Shown here one piece after another: positions 1-10,168 of a stretch of 64,000 nt of DNA; position 1 is the stretch's first letter; each line of letters begins with the position of its first letter. The notes under the pieces were generated by a model. That model saw nothing but the letters and a program-made list of their open reading frames with translations, searched no databases and was not told where the DNA came from. Position numbers and translations under genes: made by a program. The DNA is from Tubiluchus corallicola (taxonomy: Eukaryota > Priapulida > Priapulimorpha > Priapulimorphida > Tubiluchidae), in contig JAQGDQ010000560.1 of the NCBI GenBank assembly GCA_030141605.1, positions 62,001 through 126,000 of the forward strand, given 5' to 3'.

Positions 1-16
1 ACTTGGCTTCACTTAC

Positions 17-64
17 CGCTGCTCTTAGCCTTCCAGACCTTGGCTTCTTGATCACCGACAGAAC
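17..64 (-). CDS. possible internal exon of an unidentified minus-strand gene
   Basis: On the minus strand a 48-bp open block has an acceptor ending AAACAG and a strong donor GTAAGTG. One frame reads SVGDQEAKVWKAKSS; a second frame is also open. I do not recognise the product and see no further exon of it. A chance pair of splice-like sites is possible. Confidence 0.28.
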
Positions 65-1734
65 CTGTTTCTTGAAACTTTGCCACCATACTGAGATACA
101 ATACTCGTGTGCTACACTTTTTTATAGTAATGGTTTCTAAACTTTTGAATCGTAACAGATTTTAACCGATGAATGAATGAATGCTGTTTATTTTTTTCAT
201 CGAATGAGGTCACAGGTCATGAGCAATACTGAATTTGTTTAAAAATTCACTAGCAACTTTCGGAATCATCGCAAAGCTAGATGCGCCAGGTTTTCAAATG
301 TTTTGTTGTGCTTTAATTGTGCCTAATTCCAAATGTATGTCAATTTAAGATCGCACACCGACTTTGAAAACACAGTATTTGACTGTCTAGCAAACTAGAT
401 GCTTTGCTTGTTCTGTTAGCATCTTAGCTACAGTATCATTGTTCAAAATACAATTGTTCATATACAAACACTTACTGTCATTACATTAAAACAGTGACAG
501 TGGGTGTGAGCATTCTGGACTAGAAAGCGAATTTGAATTGAGATTGAGAGATTTTCAAACGAGTTTTCGAACCACCAGCAAAAGTCAGCTCTTACAAAGA
601 TCATGCAAAGATCAAAGATATGCTCGATCTTCTTTTGCACTATTAATTTGTTTAAAAACTGCACAGAAATCACAGCTAGATTATGTTTCTTGGTGTTTCA
701 AACGTTTTAATGATAAAGAATGTATGTGATTGAAGTGCCGAATTATTCGAATCTGTAGTTAGATTGGAATCGAATTCGAACTAAAAAAACTCATTCGAGT
801 CGACTTCGATTCTTACCCCTAGTAACTACTAAACATGATTGTTATAATACTGAAACTTATTGTTAGTTTGTTATGCAAATCATTAATTTCTGTGTGAGTC
901 AACTTCATTCCACAGATTTAAATGCCGCGCATACGCAGAGACAGCCTAAATATCGAACAACAATTCGTTAGTGTGACACTCAAGCGCTGGTTTTGCCTGA
1001 CAATCGAATGCAATTCCGCGATTTTAGAATCCATTGTTTGCTTAACAACTGATCATCGAGTTTGTATTAAAACATGGTGCTCATTGCTGCCTCATTTGTT
1101 GCTGACAGTTAGCAATCTCTCTGTGTACGCGTGTGACATTTCAATTTATGACCCGTTCTTAGTTGGTTCCGTTTGAATTGCAGTCTCGTTTGCGACCAAC
1201 CTGAAAAACTGTTAAGTACATTGTACTGCATAGTTATTGCATTAATAATTAACCAGCACCACCCTCGGCCCGTTCCCGTTCTCCACATCTCAGCCGTATA
1301 ACTTTTGCAAAAAACGGCCGAAAAATGGCCATTTTTGGAGGTTTTTTGCCCTCCCCCTTCCTCGCGGTGGGCCCCATTCGAAAAATAAACCATCAATGGC
1401 ACGACACTAGGTCGAGACCTTTCGTTTGATGTATAGATCGCCGCAAATGGTGCAATCGTCGAAGCTGTAGCCTCGAATCTTATATATGCATATATATATA
1501 TATATATATATATAGCAAGAATATTAATGTAATAGATAGTTAAAATAGGGGTTGAATGTACTCTAATTTGCTTTTGTGAAAGCCCAGTTACTTGTTTGGT
1601 TTCGATAGCTTGGTCGGCGAATCACAGTAGTTCCTCACTGGTTTCACATTTTGTATCTCTGTGAGCTAATGACATTTAGGCTTGAGGAAATGTTACCGTT
1701 TTCCTGTTTATGTTACACACTACCTGGCATTTGC
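65..1734. other. non-coding stretch with transposon fragments
   Basis: No convincing exon. About 516-822 resembles, in reverse, the sequence at 30,008-30,302; it ends in TTACCCCTAG, and the partner begins TAGGGGTGAGTATCGA, a hAT-like end. About 1,240-1,500 is an inverted relative of 33,105-33,370; both copies are bounded by (TA)n and share a core around AAAAATGGCCATTTTT. A (TA)n run lies at 1,485-1,515. Short open frames here match nothing I know. Confidence 0.5.
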
Positions 1735-1736
1735 AT

Positions 1737-2478
1737 AGAGTGTATATAATTCTTTGAAGGTGCATATGGAGTGTATGTGATTGCCATGAAGGTGTATATA
1801 GAGTGTATGTGATTCTTTGAAGGTGTGAATAGAGTGTATTTGATTGCCTTAAAGGTGTGAATAAAGTTTATGTGATTCCCTTGAAGGTGTGAATAGAGTG
1901 TATGTGATTGCCTTGAAGGTGTATATACAGTGCATGTGATTGCCTTGAAGGTGTATATAGAGTGTATGTGATTCTTTGAAGGTGTGAATAGAGTGTATGT
2001 GATTGCCTAGAAGGTGTGAATAGAGTATATGTGATTGCCTTGAAGGTGTGAATAAAGTGTATGTGGTTCCCTTGAAAGTGTGAATAGATTGTATGTGATT
2101 GCCTTGAAGATGTGAGCAGAGTGTATGTGATTGCCTTGAAGGTGTGAACAGAGTGTATGTGATTGCCTTCAAGGTGTGTATAGAGTGTATGTGATTGCCT
2201 TGAAGGTGTATATAGAGTGTATGTGATTGCATTGAAGGTGTATATAGAGTATATGTGATTGCCTTGAAGGTGTGAATAGAGTGTATGTGATTGCCTTGAA
2301 GGTGCATATAGAGTGTATGTGATTTTTGAAGGTGTGAATAGTGTGTATATGATTGCCTTGAAGGTGTGAATAGAGTATATGTGATTGCCTTGAAGGTGTA
2401 TATAGAGTGTATGTGATTACTTTAAAGGTGTATAAAGAGTGCATATGATTTTGTTTGAATGTATATACAGTGTATATG
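1737..2478. repeat. 32-bp minisatellite, about 23 copies
   Basis: The approximate unit is GTGATTGCCTTGAAGG followed by TGTGAATAGAGTGTAT. Copies alternate GTGAATAGAG with GTATATAGAG and show point changes and small deletions. On the minus strand the array stays open for 152 codons as a His/Thr-rich repeat peptide, but no other coding sign is present. The unit contains the near-palindrome CCTTGAAGG. If the exon at 2,966 is real, the array may lie in an intron of that gene. Confidence 0.93.
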
Positions 2479-2866
2479 ATTACTCTTTTTCACACTCATC
2501 GCTTATATGTAATGTCCACCCACTGTTGTACTGAATCAAAGTATCATGCAATTGCATTTTCATGCAGTTTCACATGTGCAGTTCAAACTTTTGGTAAATA
2601 CGAGCTTAACCATTGATCAATAATTACGCTTCTTGTGCTGCAACTAATATGTTTTGTCAAATTTACTTATTGTCATTAAGCATGTTCACATGTTACTGAG
2701 ACGGCAAACTGTAACGGCAAACGAGTTCACCATTATTCTGTCGCAACTTGCGTAATATTGAAGGATTGTGTTGAAGTTTTGATAAGAGGCGGTTATGTTA
2801 TCTGTAAAATGTCAACACATTTAAAAATGCCAATTCTGCACTCAAATTTAGAAGAAGGAAGGCTCT

Positions 2867-2945
2867 GAAAAATTGCGAGTCGACCGGCATTCGAACCCAG
2901 AACCTTGTGGATCTCAGGCTTCAGTCAACATTCTTTTAACTTTGT
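2867..2945 (-). repeat. tRNA-like SINE head (fragment)
   Basis: The reverse strand of CGGCATTCGAACCCAGAACC has the form of a tRNA T-arm / polymerase III B box (GGTTCGAATGCCGG). No complete cloverleaf is present, so a SINE remnant is more likely than a tRNA gene. Confidence 0.4.
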
Positions 2946-2965
2946 ATATTGAATATTAAATGTAG

Positions 2966-3121
2966 GTGGAAACGACAGGCCTGGTGCCCTTGGAAGGGGC
3001 ATGGTACCGAGTTCAAGATTAAGCACATCTCATACTAGCCCAGGATTAGTCGGATTACGAAATCTTGCTCAAGGTGCGGGGAGTGCAGTCAGTTCTGCCG
3101 CTAGGCCTGAGCAGTTAAGAG
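2966..3121 (+). CDS. probable exon of an unidentified plus-strand gene
   Basis: A 156-bp block lies between an acceptor (AAATGTAG) and a donor (AGAG/GTAAAT). In the frame that needs one base from an upstream exon it is fully open and reads 51 residues rich in Ser, Gly, Ala and Arg, including SSRLSTSHTSPGLVGLRNLA. The phase fits the exon at 3,792. Composition suggests a disordered tail. I do not recognise the family, and no upstream exon was found in the window. Confidence 0.45.
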
Positions 3122-3191
3122 GTAAATTCTGGCTGTCACAGTCACAATTAATTAATGATATCATTATCAAAACAATTTACCGTATAAAATA

Positions 3192-3710
3192 TTGAAAGGA
3201 ATCATACTATTTTTTTCAAGAATGATTTGCAAGAAAGAATGTTTGCCACAGAAACGTAGCGTTTTCGTGGCTAATCCTTCACTGTTACATGTATTTCGCC
3301 ATCAGCTACCTAGATGGGCACCAGTGCCTCCATCTCGGAAATATGTTTCAAATACATTTGAAACAAGTTCAAATGTGGTTCAGTTGTGATGTGGCGCACA
3401 CGTTCGACAGCTTCATGCATCAGCACAGCGGTAAACTTTGAAATTTGAACTTTCTATTTATAATTTACCGTGTTTTTGTTTATCACAGTGAATGCTGTAC
3501 AGTAGCACTATTCACTTTTGCAAACACATGCCACATGCTCGTGGAATGTTTGCGCTTGTCGAAAATAAAGTTCAGTTGTGACGTAGTCACTAACTGGGTT
3601 CCACGGCCGTTAATTAAATTTTTAAGCTATTATTTAATTATCACAAACAGTTTGACATCATAATCAGTGTTAAAATGCATACTTTTTACCGTTCTTAAAA
3701 ATTGACCCCT
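3192..3710. repeat. dispersed repeat, related to 21,169-21,420 and 23,330-23,490
   Basis: ATTGAAAGGAATCATACT at the start and GGGCACCAGTGCCT inside recur at 21,169-21,420. The later block around GTGACGTAGTCACTAACTGG resembles 23,340-23,490. Copies differ by substitutions and indels. No coding capacity or clear termini were seen. Confidence 0.6.
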
Positions 3711-3791
3711 TTTCCTTTAAATATTGGTATGGTGCCATTGCATTAATATAGTCTCTACGTAGTTACGCTACGTCTTTTCCAATAATTTCAG

Positions 3792-3832
3792 GTTGTGAGT
3801 CGAGACGTGCGGTCCAGGAACGTCTACAATAA
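3792..3832 (+). CDS. probable terminal exon of the same unidentified gene
   Basis: Acceptor AATAATTTCAG is followed by a short frame reading CESRRAVQERLQ and then TAA at 3,830-3,832. Its phase fits the donor at 3,121 (G plus GT gives Gly). Together the two exons give a C-terminus ending RGCESRRAVQERLQ. Support rests on splice sites and phase only. Confidence 0.4.
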
Positions 3833-3949
3833 CTGGGAGACGATAGTTTACATTTCAAGATTTACTTGGAGAGCTGCTTGGAGGTTAGGTGTCCTCACCA
3901 CCTAGAGGTGCCCTTGGCACGTATATGATAGATTTTTCATCATAATGGC

Positions 3950-4770
3950 CTTATATAAACTACCTGAATTGAGCAGTATTCCTCTAGCAAAATTGTCCAC
4001 AAGTCGGTAATTAAGCTTTTCTAGTTATTCACATATTCTGAATCTCCATTTCATGAGGATCATTTTGATACCAAGTTCATCGCTCTATGTTACTTCTAAG
4101 CTGAGATAATCCACGTTGAAGTTGAGGTGCAGGCTATGCAGTGAAAAACATAATCTTAAGAAAATCGCTGTTAAAGTTAGCCATTGTTTTTTGTCACATT
4201 TCTACAACACTTAGCAACTGTAAAAATGTTGGTTGCTATGGATTTCTCAAGAGCACAGTAAAGTTATGTTTAAATCCAGTAGATGACTCTTACTGATGAA
4301 AATTTGTGCTTTGCAACACAAAAAGGCAGAAGTAAAATGGCTGCTTCCACGAGCTACTATTGGAGTTTGAATATACAAGTTGCAAAATGGCTGCTTCCAC
4401 GAACTACTATTGGAGTTTGAAAACACAAGTTGCAAAATGGCTGCTTCCACGACCTACTATTGGAGTTTGAAAATACAAGTTGCAAAATGGCTGCTTCCAC
4501 GAGCTACTATTGGAGTTTGAAAATACAAGTTTTTAGCAATTACAGTACTAGTTTTTAGGCAGAAAAATGGACACGGGATTATAAAATTAAATGTTTAATA
4601 CTTTTTGGACATTTTTTTTTGATAATTTGATGCTAGAATATAAAAATTCAATATATTTAGCATTTGCCTCCATAAAAAACAAAAAATTAACGTTAGACCA
4701 AAATATTGGTGCAGTCTGCTTTGAAGCATCATAAAGTAGTTTTAACTATGCCATCTTGTGGATGGTTTTG
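3950..4770. repeat. dispersed element, inverted copy at about 19,270-19,960
   Basis: Blocks such as CATGAGGATCATTTTGATAC, AAAAACATAATCTTAAG and GCTTTGAAGCATC recur in inverse order and strand at 19,270-19,960. A part recurs at 22,355-22,480. No open reading frame. Family unknown. Confidence 0.7.
4331..4532. repeat. 50-bp tandem repeat, four copies
   Basis: The unit contains AAAATGGCTGCTTCCACGA and CTACTATTGGAGTTTGAAA and recurs every 50 bp at 4,337, 4,387, 4,437 and 4,487. It sits inside the dispersed element described for this region; the inverted relative near 19,520-19,570 carries a single unit. Confidence 0.93.
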
Positions 4771-5132
4771 CAAGCACATATGTTGTTTTGGTTAGCCAAT
4801 TTGTCGGACATGAACTACATGAAAAAATGCCAGTTTGTGTTTTACCATAACATTTTGTGTAGAGGCATGTGAGAAGAGATACGTGTTACCTCAAAATTAT
4901 TTGTAGCAAAAGAGAAAGAGACTGATGCAAAGTCCGTTTTTATTTGATTTACGAATTTTTGTGAATTTGTTAAATTTTAGTTTTTTCAAGGTTTTATGTT
5001 AAATTTCGATAAATTTAACAAATGGAAAAGCTACAGGGAGAGTAATCTTTATATGAAGTTTTATTTTTTGTGCAATGAAAACAACTTAGTCATTTAGTGA
5101 ATAATAAGTGATAAAAATGTGTACATGTCAGT

Positions 5133-6692
5133 AGAGCTACGTCGCGTAGTAAAGAGTTACGTCGCGTTGTAAGGAGCTACGTCGCGTAGTAAAGAGTTAC
5201 GTCGCGCAGTGAAGAGTTACGTCGCGTAGTAACGAGTTACGTCGCGTAGTAACGAGTCATGTTGCGTAGCAAGGAGCTACGTCACATAGTAACGAGTTAT
5301 GTCGCGTAGCAAGGAGCTACGTCGCACGTAGTAAAGAGCTACGTCACATAGTAACGAGTTATGTCGCGTAGCAAGGAGCTACGTCGCGTAGTAAAGAGTT
5401 ATGTCACGTAGTGAAGAGTTACGTCGCGCAGTTAGTAGCTACGTCGCGTGTAAGGAGCTACGTCGCGTTGTAAGGAGCTACGTCGCGCAGTAAGGAGCTA
5501 CATCGCGCAGTAAGGAGTTACGTCGCGTAGCAAGGAGCTACATCGCTCAGTAAAGAGTTACGCCGGGCAGTAAGGAGCTATGTCTTATAGCAAGGAGCTA
5601 CGTCGCGTAGTGAAGAGTACGTCGCGTAGTGAAGAGTTATGCCGCGTAGTAAGGAACTACGTCGCGTAGGAAAGAGTTGCGTCGCGTAGCAAGGAGTTGC
5701 GTCGCATAGTAAGGAGTTACGTCGCGTAGCAAGGAGCTACGTCGAGCAGTAAAGAGTTACGTCGAGCAGTAAGGTGCTACGTCGCGCAGTAAGGAGCAAG
5801 TCGCGCGGTAAGGAGCTACGTCGCGCTGTAAGGAGTTACGTCGCGCGGTAAGGAGCTACGTCGCGCGGTAAGGAGCTACGTCGCGCGGTAAGGAGCTACG
5901 TCGCGCGGTAAGGAGCTACGTCGCGCGGTAAGGAGCTACGTCGAGCAGTAAAGAGTTACGTCGAGCAGTAAGGTGCTACGTCGTGCAGTAAGGTGCTACG
6001 TCGCGCAGTAAGGAGCAAGTCGCGCGGTAAGGAGCTACGTCGCGCTGTAAGGAGTTACGTCACGCGGTAAGGAGCTACGTCGCACGGTAAGGAGTTACGT
6101 CGCGTAGCAAGGAGCTACGTCGAGCAGTAAAGAGCTACGTCGAGTCGCGCAGTAAGGTGCTACGTCGCGCAGTAAGGTGCTACGTCGCGCGGTAAGGAGC
6201 TACGTCGCGCGGTAAGGAGCTGCGTCGCGCGGTAAGGAGCTGTGTCGCGCTGTAAGGAGTTACGTCGCACTGTAAGGAGCTACGTCGCGCGGTAAGGAGC
6301 TACATCGCGCGGTAAGGAGCTACGTCGCATATTAAGGAGTTACGTCGCGCTGTAAGGAGCTACGTCGCGCTGTAAGGAGCTACGTCACGCGGTAAGGAGC
6401 TACGTCGCGTAGTAAGGAGTTACGTCGCGCTGTAAGGAGCTGCGTCGCGCGGTAAGGAGCTACGTCGCGCGGTAAGGAGTTGCGTCGCGCGGTAAGGAGC
6501 TACGTCGCGCTGTAAGGAGCTACGTCGCGCGGTAAGGAGCTGCGTCGCGCGGTAAGGAGCTACGTCGCGCGGTAAGGAGCTACGTCGCGCGGTAAGGAGC
6601 TACGTCGCGCGGTAAGCAGTTACGTCGCGTAGTAAGGAGTTACGTTGCGCTGTAAGGAGTTACGTCGCGTAGTTAAGAGTTACATCGCAAAT
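5133..6692. repeat. CpG-rich 20-bp minisatellite, about 78 copies
   Basis: The consensus is TAAGGAGCTACGTCGCGCGG with a 20-bp period. Early copies favour GTCGCGTAG and AAAGAGTTAC; later copies favour GTCGCGCGG and AAGGAGCTAC. A multi-unit block starting near 5,735 recurs near 5,936, which indicates higher-order duplication. Each unit has three to four CpG sites, in striking contrast to the AT-rich surroundings. Confidence 0.96.
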
Positions 6693-7495
6693 GTCGGTAG
6701 TTTTATTTTAGTTATTTTTTATTTACGTTGCATATTCTTGCACCACTGCATTTGCTATGTGTATGTTATTAAATTTTCTGTATGCCGCTGTATTTGTGTG
6801 TAAAAAATAAATTATGTCGATATAACAGGTCCAAATTGAGTTCAGTGGAGCTGTAAGATGTGGGGTGCTCTCATTTCAGTTTTTGTATTAAAGTGAAAAA
6901 TATAAGTGTGTTTTTAAATTAATGGTTTGTTTAGTATTTACGTATATGATAGATTGCAGCCATTCTTAAATTAATATAAATACTGGATGAATTCAGATCC
7001 AAAATCTGCAAGCGTAACCATTTTCATCACTTCCCTATGCCTGGTCTAACGCAGTTTTACCGCACTGTGTGTCTCATCAATGTGTAGGCACTTGTGTGAT
7101 TAATTATCACTTGATTATGTCTGGTCCAGTGCGGTTTACTCGCGTGCCTGAACAATTTGCTATAAGTTTCACATTTAGGTTTGGATCTTGGCCCCCCTTA
7201 AATAACCCCAGCTTTTTAATCACTGTCTGATGTCCCATCCTGGTATCTATCCTGCAAGCTTCATATTATAGTTTTATGATTCTACATTTTACAGTTTTCA
7301 AACTATTTAACATTATTAGTCAATGCCTAACAAACTAATAATAACGCTTCGTTCCGAGATGCAGATAAAACTATTGTGCCGATGTATGGCTTTGCACAGT
7401 AGAAGAAGCTGAATTCATGAGTAGAAAGGAAAAGTTTTTCAGTGTTACAGCATAGCAGGAAGGGAGGGTACGGTTAGGAAACGGCATGTAGATGT
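6693..7495. other. non-coding AT-rich stretch
   Basis: No exon, RNA gene or recognisable transposon end was seen. It lies between two tandem arrays. Confidence 0.5.
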
Positions 7496-7662
7496 GTTAG
7501 TAAACATTTGTTACAATGAGTGTAGGAAATAAACTTCATCATTTAAAGATAGTTAGTAGAAATTTGTTACGAGTGTAGGAAAGAAGCTTCTTCATTTAAA
7601 GATAGTTAGTAAATATTTGTTACAATGAGTGTAGGAAATAAGCTTCATTGTTTAAAGATAGT
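7496..7662. repeat. about 55-bp tandem repeat, three copies
   Basis: GTTAGTA(A/G)A(C/A)ATTTGTTAC, GAGTGTAGGAAA and TTTAAAGATA recur three times with starts near 7,496, 7,552 and 7,605. Confidence 0.85.
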
Positions 7663-8322
7663 ATTGCTTTAATTTGTACATAAACTGGATTCAGACAAAA
7701 ATCATTTAAACCGAATGTAGTGTAAAGGAAGATGTATATTACCCCAAAAAATTCAATTAGAAAAACACACAATAGATATAGAACATACAGATATAGAATA
7801 AAGTATTTAAAAATAAACCTTGATGTACATCTATCAAAAAAAACCCTAAATGTATATCTATCTAAAACTGCTATAGTACAAAAACTGAAACAATATGAAA
7901 AATGGTAAAATAATACTTAAGAACTTCATCATCAAAAAAAAGAATCTTTCAAACGTAACTCTTTCGCTCAGTGGTAGAAAGCGGTCAATATAACCATTTA
8001 CAAATACGTACAAAAGTCAAATAATACAGACAATAATTTGATTTTAGCTACATGTATGAGAATCTCAACATTTCCCCGTTGAACCAGAAAATTTAGAACC
8101 TGAACAAAAATTCTTGACGTAAAATAAACAAAGATTTCTTGCGCTGCACGAACTGAACAAATTTCAAGCATTATTTCGTTGTCAAGAAACTTTGCAGCGT
8201 TTCTACAGTCATTGCCATAAGCGATGGTCACACTACAAAGTATGCACAAAAATATAGAATGAAAAACGCAACATACGGTATTTTATGAAAAGCACTAATT
8301 TTGACAAGTGTCACCTATCACA

Positions 8323-8925
8323 GCCATATATTGCATTGGTAAGCTATTAAAGCCATATATGGCAATCATCAAGCTATTAAAGCCATATATGACAACCGGC
8401 AAGCTATTAAAGCCATATATGACAACCGGCAAGCTATTAAAGCCATATATGACAACCGGCAAGCTATTAAAGCCACATATGGCAACCAGCAAAGCTATTA
8501 AAGCCATATATGGCAACCAGCAAAGCTACCACAGCCATATACTGCAACTGATAAGCTGTCACAGCCACATTGGTAAGCTACTAAAGCCATACATGGCAAC
8601 CAGCAAAGACATTCCAGCCATATTTGCCAACTGATAAGCTATCACAGCCATATATGGCAACTGGCTAAGCTATTACAGCCACATATGGCAACTCTTAAGC
8701 TATCACAGCCATGAATGGCAACTGGCAAGTTATCACAGCCATATATGGCAAGCTATTACAACCGTGAATGGCAATTGGCAAGTTATAAGTCATATACGGC
8801 AACTGGCCAGCTATTACAGTCATATATGGCAACTGGCAAGCTATTGCAATCATATATGGCAACTGGCAAGCTATTGCAATCATATATGGCAACTGGCAAG
8901 CTATTGCAATCATATACAGTCAAAC
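8323..8925. repeat. 30-bp minisatellite, about 20 copies
   Basis: The unit is close to AAGCTATTAAAGCC plus ATATATGACAACCGGC. The first part is most regular (three near-identical copies at 8,371-8,470); later copies read CATATATGGCAACTGGCAAG. It is open on both strands because the period is a multiple of three; this is not evidence of coding. Each unit contains the palindrome CATATATG. Confidence 0.94.
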
Positions 8926-9204
8926 AAAGACAGAGAAAATCATTGGAAATTAATTTTGTCCTAAACTTATAATCAGAAAAACACGAATTTTACTGTAGCA
9001 CTATCATAACAACAAAAATAAGGTATAAGAAATTTTTGGCAAGTGATTATTGTGCTCAAATCTTGAACACAAAATTAAATTAACATTTATGATCCAGACA
9101 CATGATCTTTGCTGTAACGCAACCACATCATGAAATGTAAAGTAGAAACGGTAGATCTGAATTCAATCATAATAGCTCATAAACTGATAACTGCAGGTCA
9201 TAAC

Positions 9205-9808
9205 TAGGGCAGTAACGATACACCTAGGTCACGATACGACACATCACGATACTATTCTCATGATACGATACACCTGAGTTAATGCTTGCAGGTTTAAAAA
9301 AACAGATGAAACTGTTGATAATAAATGCTGAACATATTTTATCAATCATTATTATTATGGTTCCAAAATGCTCAAATAGCTTGATTAAATGCTGGATTTT
9401 TGCTTATTACATGTGTAATATGTAAGCTACTGTTTACGTTGTAAATTAGCAGAAAAGCAAGACATATCAATAGTTAAGGTTTAAAAGTTGCTTGTGCATT
9501 TTCTGGTTCACTTTTGCCATTTCACAAGTTTATATGTAAACAATGTAATTAACCCACTACAGATTAAACACTTGGCTGTATTTTCAACCACTTTGGTTAG
9601 TAGCAGAGCCTGTGTCAAATCATCTACTGCTCTCTGCACTGACTCCCAGCTGCAGCGTCAATCACTTCACAATGTTATTATCAGCAGATGATCAAGCGCG
9701 TGCTAATTTATTAAATTATATCATTGACTCAGATTATCATAATATGGGTGTACTTTGGCGACATGCATATCATAATGAAAGACATCCATGTATCGTTTTA
9801 CAGAGCTA
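9205..9808. mobile_element. hAT-type non-autonomous DNA transposon
   Basis: The left end reads TAGGGCAGTAACGATACA and the right end, reversed, reads TAGCTCTGTAAAACGATACA. It is flanked by 8-bp target duplications, GTCATAAC and GTTATAAC (7/8 identical), which is the hAT hallmark. No transposase frame remains. It lies just downstream of the rhotekin stop codon and contains an AATAAA on the minus strand (9,707-9,712) that could serve as a poly(A) signal for that gene; that use is inference. Confidence 0.75.
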
Positions 9809-9959
9809 GTTATAACAAGGTTTGACCAAATCCCGAACCAAAATCTTCAGTCTCGCACAGAACTATTGTAGGTTTGCTCCATCAATAATCAATAGTCTTG
9901 CAATTAAGATGAAAAATAATTATTAATTTACAACAGACTTGTAATACGCAAGTGGCTTC

Positions 9960-10168
9960 CTATACAACCGTCTCCCTACTGTAGACTATTTCGGACGGCA
10001 AACACGGAAGCTCGGAGCTTGACGTTGTCGGTTCTTTGCGTCGTTTTCGGTTCTTGTCTAAGTTATTTGTCGAATCCGTAAGAGGCGCAGAACGAGGAAC
10101 AAACACTTCCTCTCCTGGATCCGCCACGGGTCTACTGACGGCAAGCTCGGCTTTCTTGGCCGGAGAAT
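9960..10168 (-). CDS. RTKN: rhotekin last exon: disordered tail and PDZ ligand
   Basis: This exon encodes DSPAKKAELAV, a Ser/Pro/Lys-rich stretch with NRKRRKEP, and the end VYSRETVV before TAA. The last four residues fit a class I PDZ ligand (Thr at -2, Val at 0). Mammalian rhotekin is reported to bind PDZ proteins through its C-terminus, so the feature is expected of the family. Confidence 0.88.

Noticed and set aside
922-1176. 84-codon plus-strand frame after an acceptor-like CCACAG
   Set aside because: No in-phase partner exon and no recognisable protein features.
1849-2444. 152- and 91-codon minus-strand frames with His/Thr-rich repeats
   Set aside because: They are translations of the 32-bp minisatellite; no splice, start-context or family support.
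8295-8972. Several overlapping frames on both strands
   Set aside because: The period of 30 bp is a multiple of three, so open frames persist on both strands by default.
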